From positions 1,178,001 to 1,242,000 of the forward strand of contig NZ_VFPO01000001.1 in the NCBI RefSeq assembly GCF_006716765.1: a stretch of DNA of 64,000 bases. Direction: 5' to 3'. Below the pieces are notes generated by a model that was given only the letters and a program-made list of their open reading frames with translations, searched no databases and was not told where the DNA came from. Both the position numbers and the translations under genes were made by a program. Shown here one piece after another: positions 15,574-23,414 of the stretch. Each line of letters begins with the position of its first letter. Position 1 is the stretch's first letter. This stretch comes from Actinomadura hallensis (GTDB taxonomy: Bacteria; Actinomycetota; Actinomycetes; Streptosporangiales; Streptosporangiaceae).

Positions 15574-16668
15574 ATGAAGGTTCTGGACCGGAAGACGCTC
15601 AACCGGGCGGTGCTCGAACGGCAGTTCCTCCTGGAGCGTTCGCGGGCGTCCGTCCGGGAGGTGTTCGAACGGCTGGTCGCGCTCCAGGCGCAGGAGCCCA
15701 ACACGCCCTACCTCACCTTGTGGGCGAGGCTGGCCGACTTCCGCCTCGAGGACCTCGCCGATCTCCTCACCGACCGTTCCGTCGTCCGGGGAACGATGCT
15801 GCGCGGGACGCAGCACATGGCGCTGGCCGAGGACTACCTGTGGCTCCGGCCGGTCGTCCACGAGACCCTCCTGCGGGCGCGTCAGGCCGCGTTCGGCCGC
15901 GTCAGCGGGGACTGGGACCTGGACGAGCTCGCCACCGAGGCGCGCAAGATCCTCGGCGCCGAGACCCTCACCCGGCCCCGGCTGGTGCGGCGTCTCGCCG
16001 AGCTGTGGCCCGGTCGTGATCCGCAGGCCCTCGGCTGGTCCGTGCAGGCGCTGCTGCCGATCGTCCACCCGCCGCCCAGCGGCCTGTGGAACGCCGCCGG
16101 GGCCGTCCCCGTCGCCGTGGCGGACGACTGGATCGGCAGGCCGCTGGACGAGGCTCCCGATCCGGGCCGGCTGGTCCGCCGCTATCTGGCCGCGTTCGGT
16201 CCCGCCTCCGTGAAGGACTTCCAGATGTGGTCGGGACTGCGCCGGATGAATTCCGTTTTCGAGGAACTGCGCCCGGAACTGCGGGTCTACAAGGACGAGA
16301 ACGGAGTGGAGCTCTTCGATCTCCCCGACGCCCCATTGCCCGACGCCGACACCCCCGCTCCCGTTCGTTTCCTGCCCTACTTCGACAACCTGATCCTCGC
16401 CTATGCCGACCGCACGCGGATGATGACGGACGAGCAGCGCAAGGTCGTCTGCGTGGGCGCGGTGACGAATCCGACGCTTCTCGTCGACGGCCGCGTCCAC
16501 GGCATGTGGTTTCTCGACCACGACAGGAAGAACGAACGCGCCGAGCTGACCATCGAACTGTTCGCCCCGGTGCCCGACGAAACGGCGGTCGAAGAGGAGG
16601 CCGCGCGCCTTCTGCAATTCGCCGCTCCAGAAGCGGAGCACAAGGTTCGCGGCGTCCTCCGGTCGTGA
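15574..16668 (+). CDS. AlkZ/YcaQ-family DNA glycosylase-like protein (HTH_42)
   Basis: 364 residues of the winged-helix family that includes AlkZ and E. coli YcaQ (AlkX). The catalytic Q-x-Q is present as Q-A-Q at 38-40 in 'VALQAQEPNTPY', followed by 'RGTMLRGTQHM' and a C-terminal beta domain with 'LPYFDNLILAYADR'. Family members excise bulky or crosslinked alkylpurines and can protect producers from DNA-damaging metabolites. The ATG follows TTGGGGGA. It is a single gene, and no natural-product cluster is visible nearby. Many actinobacterial paralogues are only predicted glycosylases. Confidence 0.82.
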   Translation: MKVLDRKTLNRAVLERQFLLERSRASVREVFERLVALQAQEPNTPYLTLWARLADFRLEDLADLLTDRSVVRGTMLRGTQHMALAEDYLWLRPVVHETLLRARQAAFGRVSGDWDLDELATEARKILGAETLTRPRLVRRLAELWPGRDPQALGWSVQALLPIVHPPPSGLWNAAGAVPVAVADDWIGRPLDEAPDPGRLVRRYLAAFGPASVKDFQMWSGLRRMNSVFEELRPELRVYKDENGVELFDLPDAPLPDADTPAPVRFLPYFDNLILAYADRTRMMTDEQRKVVCVGAVTNPTLLVDGRVHGMWFLDHDRKNERAELTIELFAPVPDETAVEEEAARLLQFAAPEAEHKVRGVLRS

Positions 16669-16755
16669 TTTCGGCCGGGACGTGACCCGGCCGCCTGATC
16701 TGCGGCTTTGCGACAATGCGGCCCATTGTCGGTGAGTGTCGGTAGAAATGTGTGC

Positions 16756-17232
16756 GTGGGCGACTGGGAGGGGGAGGCGCTGGCGCGGTTGCGCGCCGCC
16801 GCGCACCTGGGCGACGGGGCCGGCGGATGCGAGGTGCTGCGCGGGCGGCCGCTGCGGCCGGTGCTCCAGTACGCCGGAGACGTGATCACGGCCGCGCTCG
16901 CCCAGGGGGTGCCCGGAGCCGAGGCGCTCGCCCGGGAGTGCGCGGACGAGCTCCGCCGCCGCGGCGGGCCGGGGGACGCCGAGCTCGCCGCCGAGCTCGA
17001 GGGCGACACCGGGCTGACCGGGCTGCCCGTCGACCTGGGAGCGGTGGCCGCGGCCATGGACGAGGGGTTCCACGTCCTGGACGTCGAACGGGGAGATGTG
17101 CTCGCGGTGGACGAGGGGGAGGGGCTGCTGATCCCGCCGGCCGTCCTGCCCGAAGGCGAGGACGCCCGGCGCGGCGCGGCACGGGAATGGCTGGCCCGGC
17201 AGGGGTACCGGGTCGTCCCGCGCGTCCTTTAG
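16756..17232 (+). CDS. Hypothetical protein, UPF0158-like C-terminal part
   Basis: 158 residues from the GTG at 16756; alternatives are GTG 16750 and ATG 16708, with no clear ribosome site. An N-terminal helical part of about 75 residues precedes 'LPVDLGAVAAAMDEGFHVLD', 'ERGDVLAVDE' and 'LLIPPAVL'. This pattern of helix then short beta hairpin and acidic patch recalls UPF0158 proteins; that is a tentative fold match, not a function. It is a single gene. Confidence 0.6.
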   Translation: MGDWEGEALARLRAAAHLGDGAGGCEVLRGRPLRPVLQYAGDVITAALAQGVPGAEALARECADELRRRGGPGDAELAAELEGDTGLTGLPVDLGAVAAAMDEGFHVLDVERGDVLAVDEGEGLLIPPAVLPEGEDARRGAAREWLARQGYRVVPRVL

Positions 17233-17335
17233 GGCGCCCCCTCCGCAGTCTGCCCACCGCGGTCGTCTCCATGGACGCGCGTGGCTGGGAGGTATGGAGC
17301 GCGGTCACGTCGTCCGTCGGCGCGGCCGTTCCGCC

Positions 17336-17866
17336 TCAGGGGGTCTCCGTCGCCGCCTGCGCCCGGGCGAGCAGCGCCGGTAGCTCCCGGTAGACCTCGG
17401 GGAGAAAGCGGTGCGCGAGCGGGAGTTCGAGCCGCAGCGCCGCCCCGGCGCGGTGGATCGTGAGGGTGCCGCCCCCGCGCGGCACCTCGATGCGGTCGAC
17501 GTCCGCCACCGGCCACACCGCCAGCGGCTCGCGCACGCGCTTTGTCAGCCGGGATCTGCGCAGCAGGAGCAGACGTGATGGGGTGAGGACGAGCGCGAGA
17601 TAGATCGCGCGCTGGGCGAGGGGCGGGTCGATTCCGAACTCGGCGGCCGCCCGCACCCACGACCTGTCATCGTCCGTCAGACGCGGTAGGAGGCCGGGGG
17701 TCGTTCCCGTGGCACCGCTCACACCGCCTGCCAGCGCCGCCTGCAATGTTCCCGGTCGCTGCACCTGGACGCCTGCGAGCACCGTCTCTCCGTGCGGGAG
17801 GTGGCGGCGTGCGGCGCGCGCCATCCTCGGGGTCGGGTCAGGCCTGCGTCCCATCAGGCGTGCCAT
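17336..17866 (-). CDS. Hypothetical PH-like-domain protein
   Basis: 176 residues. After a basic N-terminus the segment 'HLPHGETVLAGVQVQRPG' and then 'LVLTPSRLLLLRRSRLTKRV', 'VWPVADVDRIEVP' and 'LTIHRAGAALRLELP' form the strand pattern of bacterial PH-like domains. No signal peptide is seen. The ATG has GAAAGGGG upstream and lies 28 bases inside the 3' end of the LuxR gene, so the two are probably cotranscribed. Confidence 0.65.
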   Translation of the reverse strand: MARLMGRRPDPTPRMARAARRHLPHGETVLAGVQVQRPGTLQAALAGGVSGATGTTPGLLPRLTDDDRSWVRAAAEFGIDPPLAQRAIYLALVLTPSRLLLLRRSRLTKRVREPLAVWPVADVDRIEVPRGGGTLTIHRAGAALRLELPLAHRFLPEVYRELPALLARAQAATETP

Positions 17867-19004
17867 GCAGCCCCTTTCTCGATGGCCGGTCGGCCGTGGG
17901 GGCCGAATGAGCGTGGTGGTCGAAGAGCAGGCTCATCAGTTCGCCGCGCGACTTGGTCCCGGTCTTGGCCAGGATCGCCTTGATGTGGTCCCGCACGGTG
18001 TGCTCGGAGATGAGCAGCCGGGTCGCGATCTCGCCCGTCGTCGGCCCGGCGGACAACTCGATGAGCACCTCCCGCTCACGCGCCGTCAGCCCGTAGGCGG
18101 AGATCATCAGGGGCAGGATCTCGGCGGGCCGGGAGGGCTCGATGACGAGCGCGATGCCGGACGGTTCCCCGTCCGCGGTCAGCGTGCAGTCGCCCCGGAT
18201 CGTCAGCCACCGGCCGGACCTGCCGTGCAGCCGTGTCACCGGCGGCGGAGTGCGCCGACGCCCCTCGGCCCGGGCGCGGGTCAACGTGGCGATCATGTAG
18301 GCCTCGCCGGGAAGACGGTGGTCGTGCTCCTCGACGAAGGGGCAGAGCCAGAGATCGGCGAGCATGCGCCCGGCGTCGGCGGTCATCGACACGACGGATC
18401 CGGTCAGGTCCAAGTTCACCACCCCGGGGACGCCTGCGCCGGGGTGCGTCGCGGTGACCGTCGTGCGCCGGATCCCGGCCGCGATGACCGGGCGCAGTCT
18501 CTCCAGCCAGTCGAGGGTCACCTCGTCGAAGTCCTCGTCGTGGACCTCGCGGACGAGGTTGGCCACACCCCAGCACGCGTCGCCGAGAGAGAACGTCGTT
18601 CTCAGCTCCGGGCCGAGGCCGTGCGGCCGATGGAGCAGGCTGTGCCGGGGACTCAGCTGCGGGCGCCCCTGGGTGGCGCGGTGAAGCGTCGTGGCCGGGG
18701 CCCTGGTGCGGTGCAACTCGGCGAACTTGTTGAAGTCGTCTTCGAGGAACTCGTTGTGCATCCAGGGAACGGACATCGCCCCGGGCAGGTGCTCGACGAC
18801 CGTGGCGGTGCCGAGCGTCGTGGTGTGCGGGTCCGTGGCGCTCAGCAGCATGCCGGACAGGCCCAGTGCGTCATTGAACGGGGCGCGCAGACCGTTGATG
18901 AGTTCGGCGGTGCTCGCCGCGTCGGCGGAGACCTCCCGGACGCGCCGTTCGGCGCCGGCCAGAAGCCGCAGGCGGCGGAAAGCAGAGTTTTCATGACGCA
19001 CCAT
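17838..19004 (-). CDS. LuxR-family transcriptional regulator
   Basis: 388 residues. The C-terminal GerE/LuxR HTH is complete: 'LTAREREVLIELSAGPTTGE', then 'TRLLISEHTVRDHIKAILAK'. The N-terminal 300 residues include a PAS/GAF-like sensory region without a recognised receiver, so it is not a standard response regulator. The ATG at 19004 lies just after TTGACA-N17-CAACAT, so the message may be nearly leaderless. The gene is divergent from a small lipoprotein gene across a region with the CCCCC-TTTT-GGGGG palindrome, a plausible self- and lipoprotein-controlling site. Confidence 0.82.
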   Translation of the reverse strand: MVRHENSAFRRLRLLAGAERRVREVSADAASTAELINGLRAPFNDALGLSGMLLSATDPHTTTLGTATVVEHLPGAMSVPWMHNEFLEDDFNKFAELHRTRAPATTLHRATQGRPQLSPRHSLLHRPHGLGPELRTTFSLGDACWGVANLVREVHDEDFDEVTLDWLERLRPVIAAGIRRTTVTATHPGAGVPGVVNLDLTGSVVSMTADAGRMLADLWLCPFVEEHDHRLPGEAYMIATLTRARAEGRRRTPPPVTRLHGRSGRWLTIRGDCTLTADGEPSGIALVIEPSRPAEILPLMISAYGLTAREREVLIELSAGPTTGEIATRLLISEHTVRDHIKAILAKTGTKSRGELMSLLFDHHAHSAPTADRPSRKGLHGTPDGTQA

Positions 19005-19070
19005 GCTCGGGATGTTGTGGGCCCCGATCGCAGTTGTCAAGCCTCTGACCAGGGCGAAACCGCGCAGCAT

Positions 19071-19085
19071 CCCCCTTTTGGGGGG
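19071..19085. promoter_or_regulatory. CCCCC-TTTT-GGGGGG inverted repeat in the luxR/lipoprotein divergent region
   Basis: Five Cs, TTTT and six Gs form a symmetric element between the divergent LuxR and lipoprotein genes, 67 bases before the LuxR ATG. LuxR/NarL-type regulators often bind such short symmetric sites. Confidence 0.45.
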
Positions 19086-19181
19086 TGGCCGCCGGTCCGG
19101 CGCACCGGCATTGGGGGATGGCCGCGGCCACGGATCGACCGGCACGCTGGCGCATTGCGAGTGAAAGGAACACCACCACCC

Positions 19182-19556
19182 GTGCGAAGAATTCGTTTCT
19201 CCGTCACAGTCGCAGCCCTTTGCGGACTCGCTCTCAGCGGCTGCGAGATGCCGGTCGTGGACGGGCAGAACACCGATGCGCCGGGTGCGCCCGGCGGGTC
19301 CGCAGAGCCGAGCGGTTCCGGCGGCCCCGGCGGCTACGGCACTCCCGGTGTCGACGAGCCCGGCGCCGAAGGGACCGGCACGGGCAGCCCCTACCCCCAG
19401 GGGTCGCCCTCGAAGTCGCCTTCCCATGCGCCGCCCGAGCACGGTGAGTCGCCCGCCTACGCTCCGCCCACGCACGACAAGAAGTACTCACCCCCCTACG
19501 AGTCACCGACCGGCGCTCCGCCCATGCATCACGATTCGCCCACCCCCGGCTACTAG
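19182..19556 (+). CDS. Small Pro/Gly/His-rich lipoprotein
   Basis: 124 residues. Signal sequence 'RRIRFSVTVAALCGLALSGC' ends in a lipobox L-S-G-C, so the mature protein is lipidated at that Cys and sits on the outer face of the membrane. The rest is disordered: Gly/Pro/Ser-rich, with repeated S/A-P-P-x-H blocks (APPEH, APPTH, APPMHH) that may bind metal. GTG 19182 gives the cleanest signal peptide; GTG 19161 is in frame upstream. It is probably controlled by the divergent LuxR protein. Confidence 0.72.
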   Translation: MRRIRFSVTVAALCGLALSGCEMPVVDGQNTDAPGAPGGSAEPSGSGGPGGYGTPGVDEPGAEGTGTGSPYPQGSPSKSPSHAPPEHGESPAYAPPTHDKKYSPPYESPTGAPPMHHDSPTPGY

Positions 19557-19597
19557 TGCGGTGTCCACCGAGAACCAGTGCGGTGTCCGTCGAGAAC
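19557..19597. repeat. 22-bp direct repeat after the lipoprotein gene
   Basis: TGCGGTGTCC-(AC/GT)-CGAGAAC occurs twice with a 22-base period, directly after the lipoprotein stop. Paired short repeats like this occur at ends of some insertion sequences, but no transposase is present. Confidence 0.55.
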
Positions 19598-19683
19598 GAC
19601 AGACGGACGTCGACCGGGCCGGCATCTCGTTGACCTGCGCGGCGTGAACGTCCCGGCGAACGGTCCGCGGCGGAGGCGCGGTA

Positions 19684-19714
19684 GGCCCGCCCACGCGACT
19701 GCCGAGGGCGGGCC
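19684..19714. terminator. Terminator hairpin between convergent lipoprotein and lysX genes
   Basis: GGCCCGCCC and GGGCGGGCC form a perfect 9-bp stem with a 13-base loop, 15 bases past the lysX stop on the minus strand. Confidence 0.65.
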
Positions 19715-19728
19715 AGACCGTCGCCTCC

Positions 19729-22700
19729 CTAGGAGCCCGGACGCACGAGGGGGAACGGGATCGTCTCGCGGATGCCGCGGCCCGTGAGGGTCATCATGAG
19801 GCGGTCGATCCCCATGCCCATTCCGCCCGCGGGCGGCATCGCGCATTCGAGGGCGCGCAGGAAGTCCTCGTCCAGCTCCATGGCCTCGGGATCGCCGCCG
19901 GCGGCGCGCAGGGACTGTTCGACGAGCCGTTCCCGCTGCAGGACGGGGTCGGTCAGCTCGGAATAGGCGGTGCCGAGCTCCAGGCCGAAGACGATGAGGT
20001 CCCACTTCTCCGCGAGCCGCGGGTCCGCGCGGTGCGGGCGGGTGAGCGGGGACGTCTCGGCCGGGTAGTCGCGCACGAACGTGGGCGCGGAGAGCCTGCT
20101 CTCGACGAGGGTCTCGAACAGTTCCTGCACGATCCTTCCCTGACCCCACCGGGGGTCGAGGTTCAGGCCGAGGCTCCCCGCGAACGACCGGACGTCCGGC
20201 AGGGGAGTGTCGGGCGTGATCTCCTCGCCGAGCGCCTCGGAGACGGAACCGTAGACGGTGATCTCCCGCCACGGTTCGGCGAGGTCGTGCTCGACGCCGT
20301 CGCGGACGACCACGGTGGTGCCGAGCGCGGCCCGCGCGGCGTCGGCGACCAGGGAGCGGGTGAGCTCGGCCATCGTGTCGTAGTCGCCGTACGGCTCGTA
20401 CGCCTCCAGCATCGTGAACTCGGGGTTGTGCCGGGGCGAGACGCCCTCGTTGCGGAAGTTGCGGTTCAGCTCGAAGACGCGGCCGACCCCGCCGACGAGC
20501 AGGCGTTTCAGGTACAGCTCGGGCGCGATGCGCAGGTAGAGCCGCATGTTGTGGGCGTTCATGCGGGTCGTGAACGGCCGGGCGGTGGCGCCGCCGTGCA
20601 CGGGCTGCAGCATCGGCGTCTCCACCTCGAGGTAGCCGCGGGCGCGCAGGCCCTCGCGGACGGCGGCGACGGCGTCGCCGCGCATCCGGAGCATCCGCCG
20701 GGCGTCGTCGTTGACGATGAGGTCGACGTACCGCTGCCGGACGCGGGCCTCGGGGTCCGCCAGCCCGGAGCGCTTGTCCGGCAGCGGCCGCAGGCACTTG
20801 GCGGCGATCTGCCAGGACGAGGCGAGCACCGACAGCTCGCCGTGGCGGGACGTCACGACCTCGCCCCGCACGCCGACGTGGTCGCCGAGGTCGATCAGCG
20901 TCTTCCAGCGGCGCAGGGACTCCTCGCCGAGCGCGTCGGCGGTCAGCATCACCTGCAGGTCGGCGGTCTCGTCCCGCAGGGTGGCGAAGACGAGGCGGCC
21001 GTGCTCGCGGGCGAGGACGACGCGGCCGGCGACGGCGACGCGGGTCCCGGTGCGGGTGTCGGGGGCGAGGCCGGCGAAGCGTTCGCGGACGCCGGCGGCG
21101 AGGTCGGTGCGCTCGCAGCCGGCCGGGTAGGGGTCCATCCCGGCGGCGCGGAGCCGGTCGAGCTTGGCGTGCCGGACCCGCTCCTGCTCCGACAGGCGGC
21201 GGCGCGGCGCGCGGGCGGCGTCGGCGGCCCGCTCGATCTGCTCGATCCGCTCGACGAGGTCGCCGGACGGGACCATCGCGGCCGCCCGGTCCAGTTTCGG
21301 CCGGTTCAGGTTCGGCAGGAACCCCTCGGCCCGTGCGTAGGCGAGGCCCAGCCGGATGAGGTGGCGGCTCTGCCGGTAGCAGATGTAGCGGGGACGCCAG
21401 TCCGGCAGGTACTTCGCGTTCGCCAGGTACAGCGATTCGAGCTGGTAGAACTTCGACGCGAACGACAGGAACCGGTAGCAGAGCCGCGCGACGGGCCCGG
21501 CGCCGATCTGCGAGCCCCGCGCGAACGCGGAGCGCAGCACCGCGAAGTTCAGCGAGAGCCGCTGCACGCCGACCGCGGCGGCCTGCTCGGCGAGCTTGGC
21601 GACCATGTACTCGTTCAGGCCGTTCTCGGCGAGCGGGTCGCGGCGCATCAGGTCCAGCGACAGCCCGGCGCGGCCCCACGGGACGAAGCTGAGCATCCCG
21701 CGCAGCTCGCCGCCGGCGTCGAACGCCTCGACCATGACGCAGCGGCCGTCGGTGGGGTCGCCGAGGCGGCCCAGCGCCATCGAGAAGCCGCGCTCGGTGT
21801 CGTCGCCGCGCCAGGCGTCCGCGCTGCGGATCAGCGCGGCCATCTCCGCGGCGGGGATCTGCGAGTGCCGCCGGATCCGCACCCGGTACCCGGCCCGCTC
21901 GACGCGCCGGACGGCCTGCCGCACCTGCCGCATCTCGCGCCCGTCGAGGCTGAAGTCGGTGAGGTCGACGACGGCCTCGTCGCCGAGTTCCAGCACGTCG
22001 AAACCGTGCCGCCGGTAGGCGTGCGCGGCGCGTTCGCCGACGCTGACGGCGCCGGGGATCCACGCGTGGGCGCGGCACTCCGCCAGCCACGCCTCGATCG
22101 CCTGGTCCCACGACTCGGGGTCGCCGAGCGGGTCGCCGCTGGCCAGCGAGACCGAGCCCTCGACCCGGTAGGCGATGGCCGCCTTGCCGTTCGGCGCGAC
22201 CATGACGTCCTTGTCGCGGCGCAGCGCGAAGTAGCCGAGGGAGTCCTGGTCGCCGTACTCGGCGAGCAGCGCCCGCGCGGCGAGCTCCTCCCGGGGGCTG
22301 AGGACGGGGTCCTGGCGGCCGGGCCGGAACATCGCCCAGAACGTGACGATCAGCAGCCCGGTGCCGAGGACCCACAGGATCGCGTCGACCCAGAACGGCA
22401 CCTGCACGTCGATCGGCTTGCCGGTGACGCGCGGCCCGAGGACGGTCTGGGAGATCGCGTAGAGGGGGTGCGTCCAGAAGGCGCCGTTGCCGTCCCGGTC
22501 GGTGAGGGTGACCAGGAGCGTGCCGACGCCGCCGGTGACGACGAGGAGGTTGGTGAAGACCTGGGTGGCGAGGCGCCGGTTGGCGCGGTCGGGCAGGGTG
22601 GTGAACTCGCCGCGCGCCGCGATCAGCAGGACCAGGACGCCGAGGTAGACGCAGGCGCTGACGACCAGCCCCGTGTGCAGCGGGTTGCCGGGTTGCAGGA

Positions 22701-23298
22701 ACGCCGTGGCCACGGCGGTGACGCCGAGCGCCGCCGGCAGGCAGAAGACCACGACGAGGATCCGCCAGGCGGCCTTCTTGCGCCGCCGGACGCCCATCGA
22801 CAGCAGGATCCACAGCAGGCCCACGGGCACGCTCGGGAACCAGCCGAGATAGCCGATCCAGCGCAACGCCCAGATGTCGGCCATCTCGAGGATGAGACCA
22901 TGGGAGACCCAGGCGAGCAGCGACAGGATCCCGGAGAGTCGGGTGTACCAGAAGAAGATCGTGGGCGCGGAGCGGACGAGCCGCTCCCACTCGCCCCGCA
23001 GACCTCCCCCGGCCCGCGGATCCCTGCCCGCCGCGGTCCCGCGGGGCGCGCTCCCGGCCTTCGCGGCGACGGCCCCGGCGCCGCCCGCGGAGACGCGTCC
23101 CCTCGCGCCGGGCTCCTTCCGACGGGGCTCTTTCCGGCCGGGCTCTTTCCGATTCCGACCGGGGGCGTTCGCGCATGGCTCGTTCGCGCCGGAGCGATTC
23201 CCGGCGTGGTCTTCGCGGTGCTTCCTGAGGGGTCCATTCGCGGACGGCGGAGTGGGGCCGCCCGCCGCGGGCCCGTTAACGGCGGCCGTCACGTCCAC
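19729..23298 (-). CDS. lysX: Bifunctional lysyl-phosphatidylglycerol synthase / lysyl-tRNA synthetase
   Basis: 1189 residues, close to the 1172 of M. tuberculosis LysX. Order: basic cytosolic N-terminus, about seven membrane helices, the aminoacyl transferase (DUF2156) domain, then an OB-fold anticodon domain ('TGTRVAVAGRVVLAREHGRL') and a class II synthetase core. Motif 2 is 'FELNRNFRNEGVSPRHNPEF' and motif 3 'GMGMGIDRLMMTLTGRG'. The enzyme charges lysine and transfers it to phosphatidylglycerol, giving cationic lipid that resists antimicrobial peptides. The frame stays open to an ATG at 23433, but that would overlap the divergent kinase start. GTG 23298 has GGGACGGAAG ahead of it, and the N-terminus contains an R-K-E-P run. 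The start is uncertain by up to 45 codons. Confidence 0.9.
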   Translation of the reverse strand: MDVTAAVNGPAAGGPTPPSANGPLRKHREDHAGNRSGANEPCANAPGRNRKEPGRKEPRRKEPGARGRVSAGGAGAVAAKAGSAPRGTAAGRDPRAGGGLRGEWERLVRSAPTIFFWYTRLSGILSLLAWVSHGLILEMADIWALRWIGYLGWFPSVPVGLLWILLSMGVRRRKKAAWRILVVVFCLPAALGVTAVATAFLQPGNPLHTGLVVSACVYLGVLVLLIAARGEFTTLPDRANRRLATQVFTNLLVVTGGVGTLLVTLTDRDGNGAFWTHPLYAISQTVLGPRVTGKPIDVQVPFWVDAILWVLGTGLLIVTFWAMFRPGRQDPVLSPREELAARALLAEYGDQDSLGYFALRRDKDVMVAPNGKAAIAYRVEGSVSLASGDPLGDPESWDQAIEAWLAECRAHAWIPGAVSVGERAAHAYRRHGFDVLELGDEAVVDLTDFSLDGREMRQVRQAVRRVERAGYRVRIRRHSQIPAAEMAALIRSADAWRGDDTERGFSMALGRLGDPTDGRCVMVEAFDAGGELRGMLSFVPWGRAGLSLDLMRRDPLAENGLNEYMVAKLAEQAAAVGVQRLSLNFAVLRSAFARGSQIGAGPVARLCYRFLSFASKFYQLESLYLANAKYLPDWRPRYICYRQSRHLIRLGLAYARAEGFLPNLNRPKLDRAAAMVPSGDLVERIEQIERAADAARAPRRRLSEQERVRHAKLDRLRAAGMDPYPAGCERTDLAAGVRERFAGLAPDTRTGTRVAVAGRVVLAREHGRLVFATLRDETADLQVMLTADALGEESLRRWKTLIDLGDHVGVRGEVVTSRHGELSVLASSWQIAAKCLRPLPDKRSGLADPEARVRQRYVDLIVNDDARRMLRMRGDAVAAVREGLRARGYLEVETPMLQPVHGGATARPFTTRMNAHNMRLYLRIAPELYLKRLLVGGVGRVFELNRNFRNEGVSPRHNPEFTMLEAYEPYGDYDTMAELTRSLVADAARAALGTTVVVRDGVEHDLAEPWREITVYGSVSEALGEEITPDTPLPDVRSFAGSLGLNLDPRWGQGRIVQELFETLVESRLSAPTFVRDYPAETSPLTRPHRADPRLAEKWDLIVFGLELGTAYSELTDPVLQRERLVEQSLRAAGGDPEAMELDEDFLRALECAMPPAGGMGMGIDRLMMTLTGRGIRETIPFPLVRPGS

Positions 23299-23414
23299 CG
23301 CGCTTCCGTCCCTGGTGGCGCGTCCGGCGGCGAACCTCGGCCTGCCGCGGGACGTCGTACGGGTGGGGGGATGTGGCTTGCAAGCTCGGTCCAAGGTTGT
23401 CAGCAAAAGTCGAT

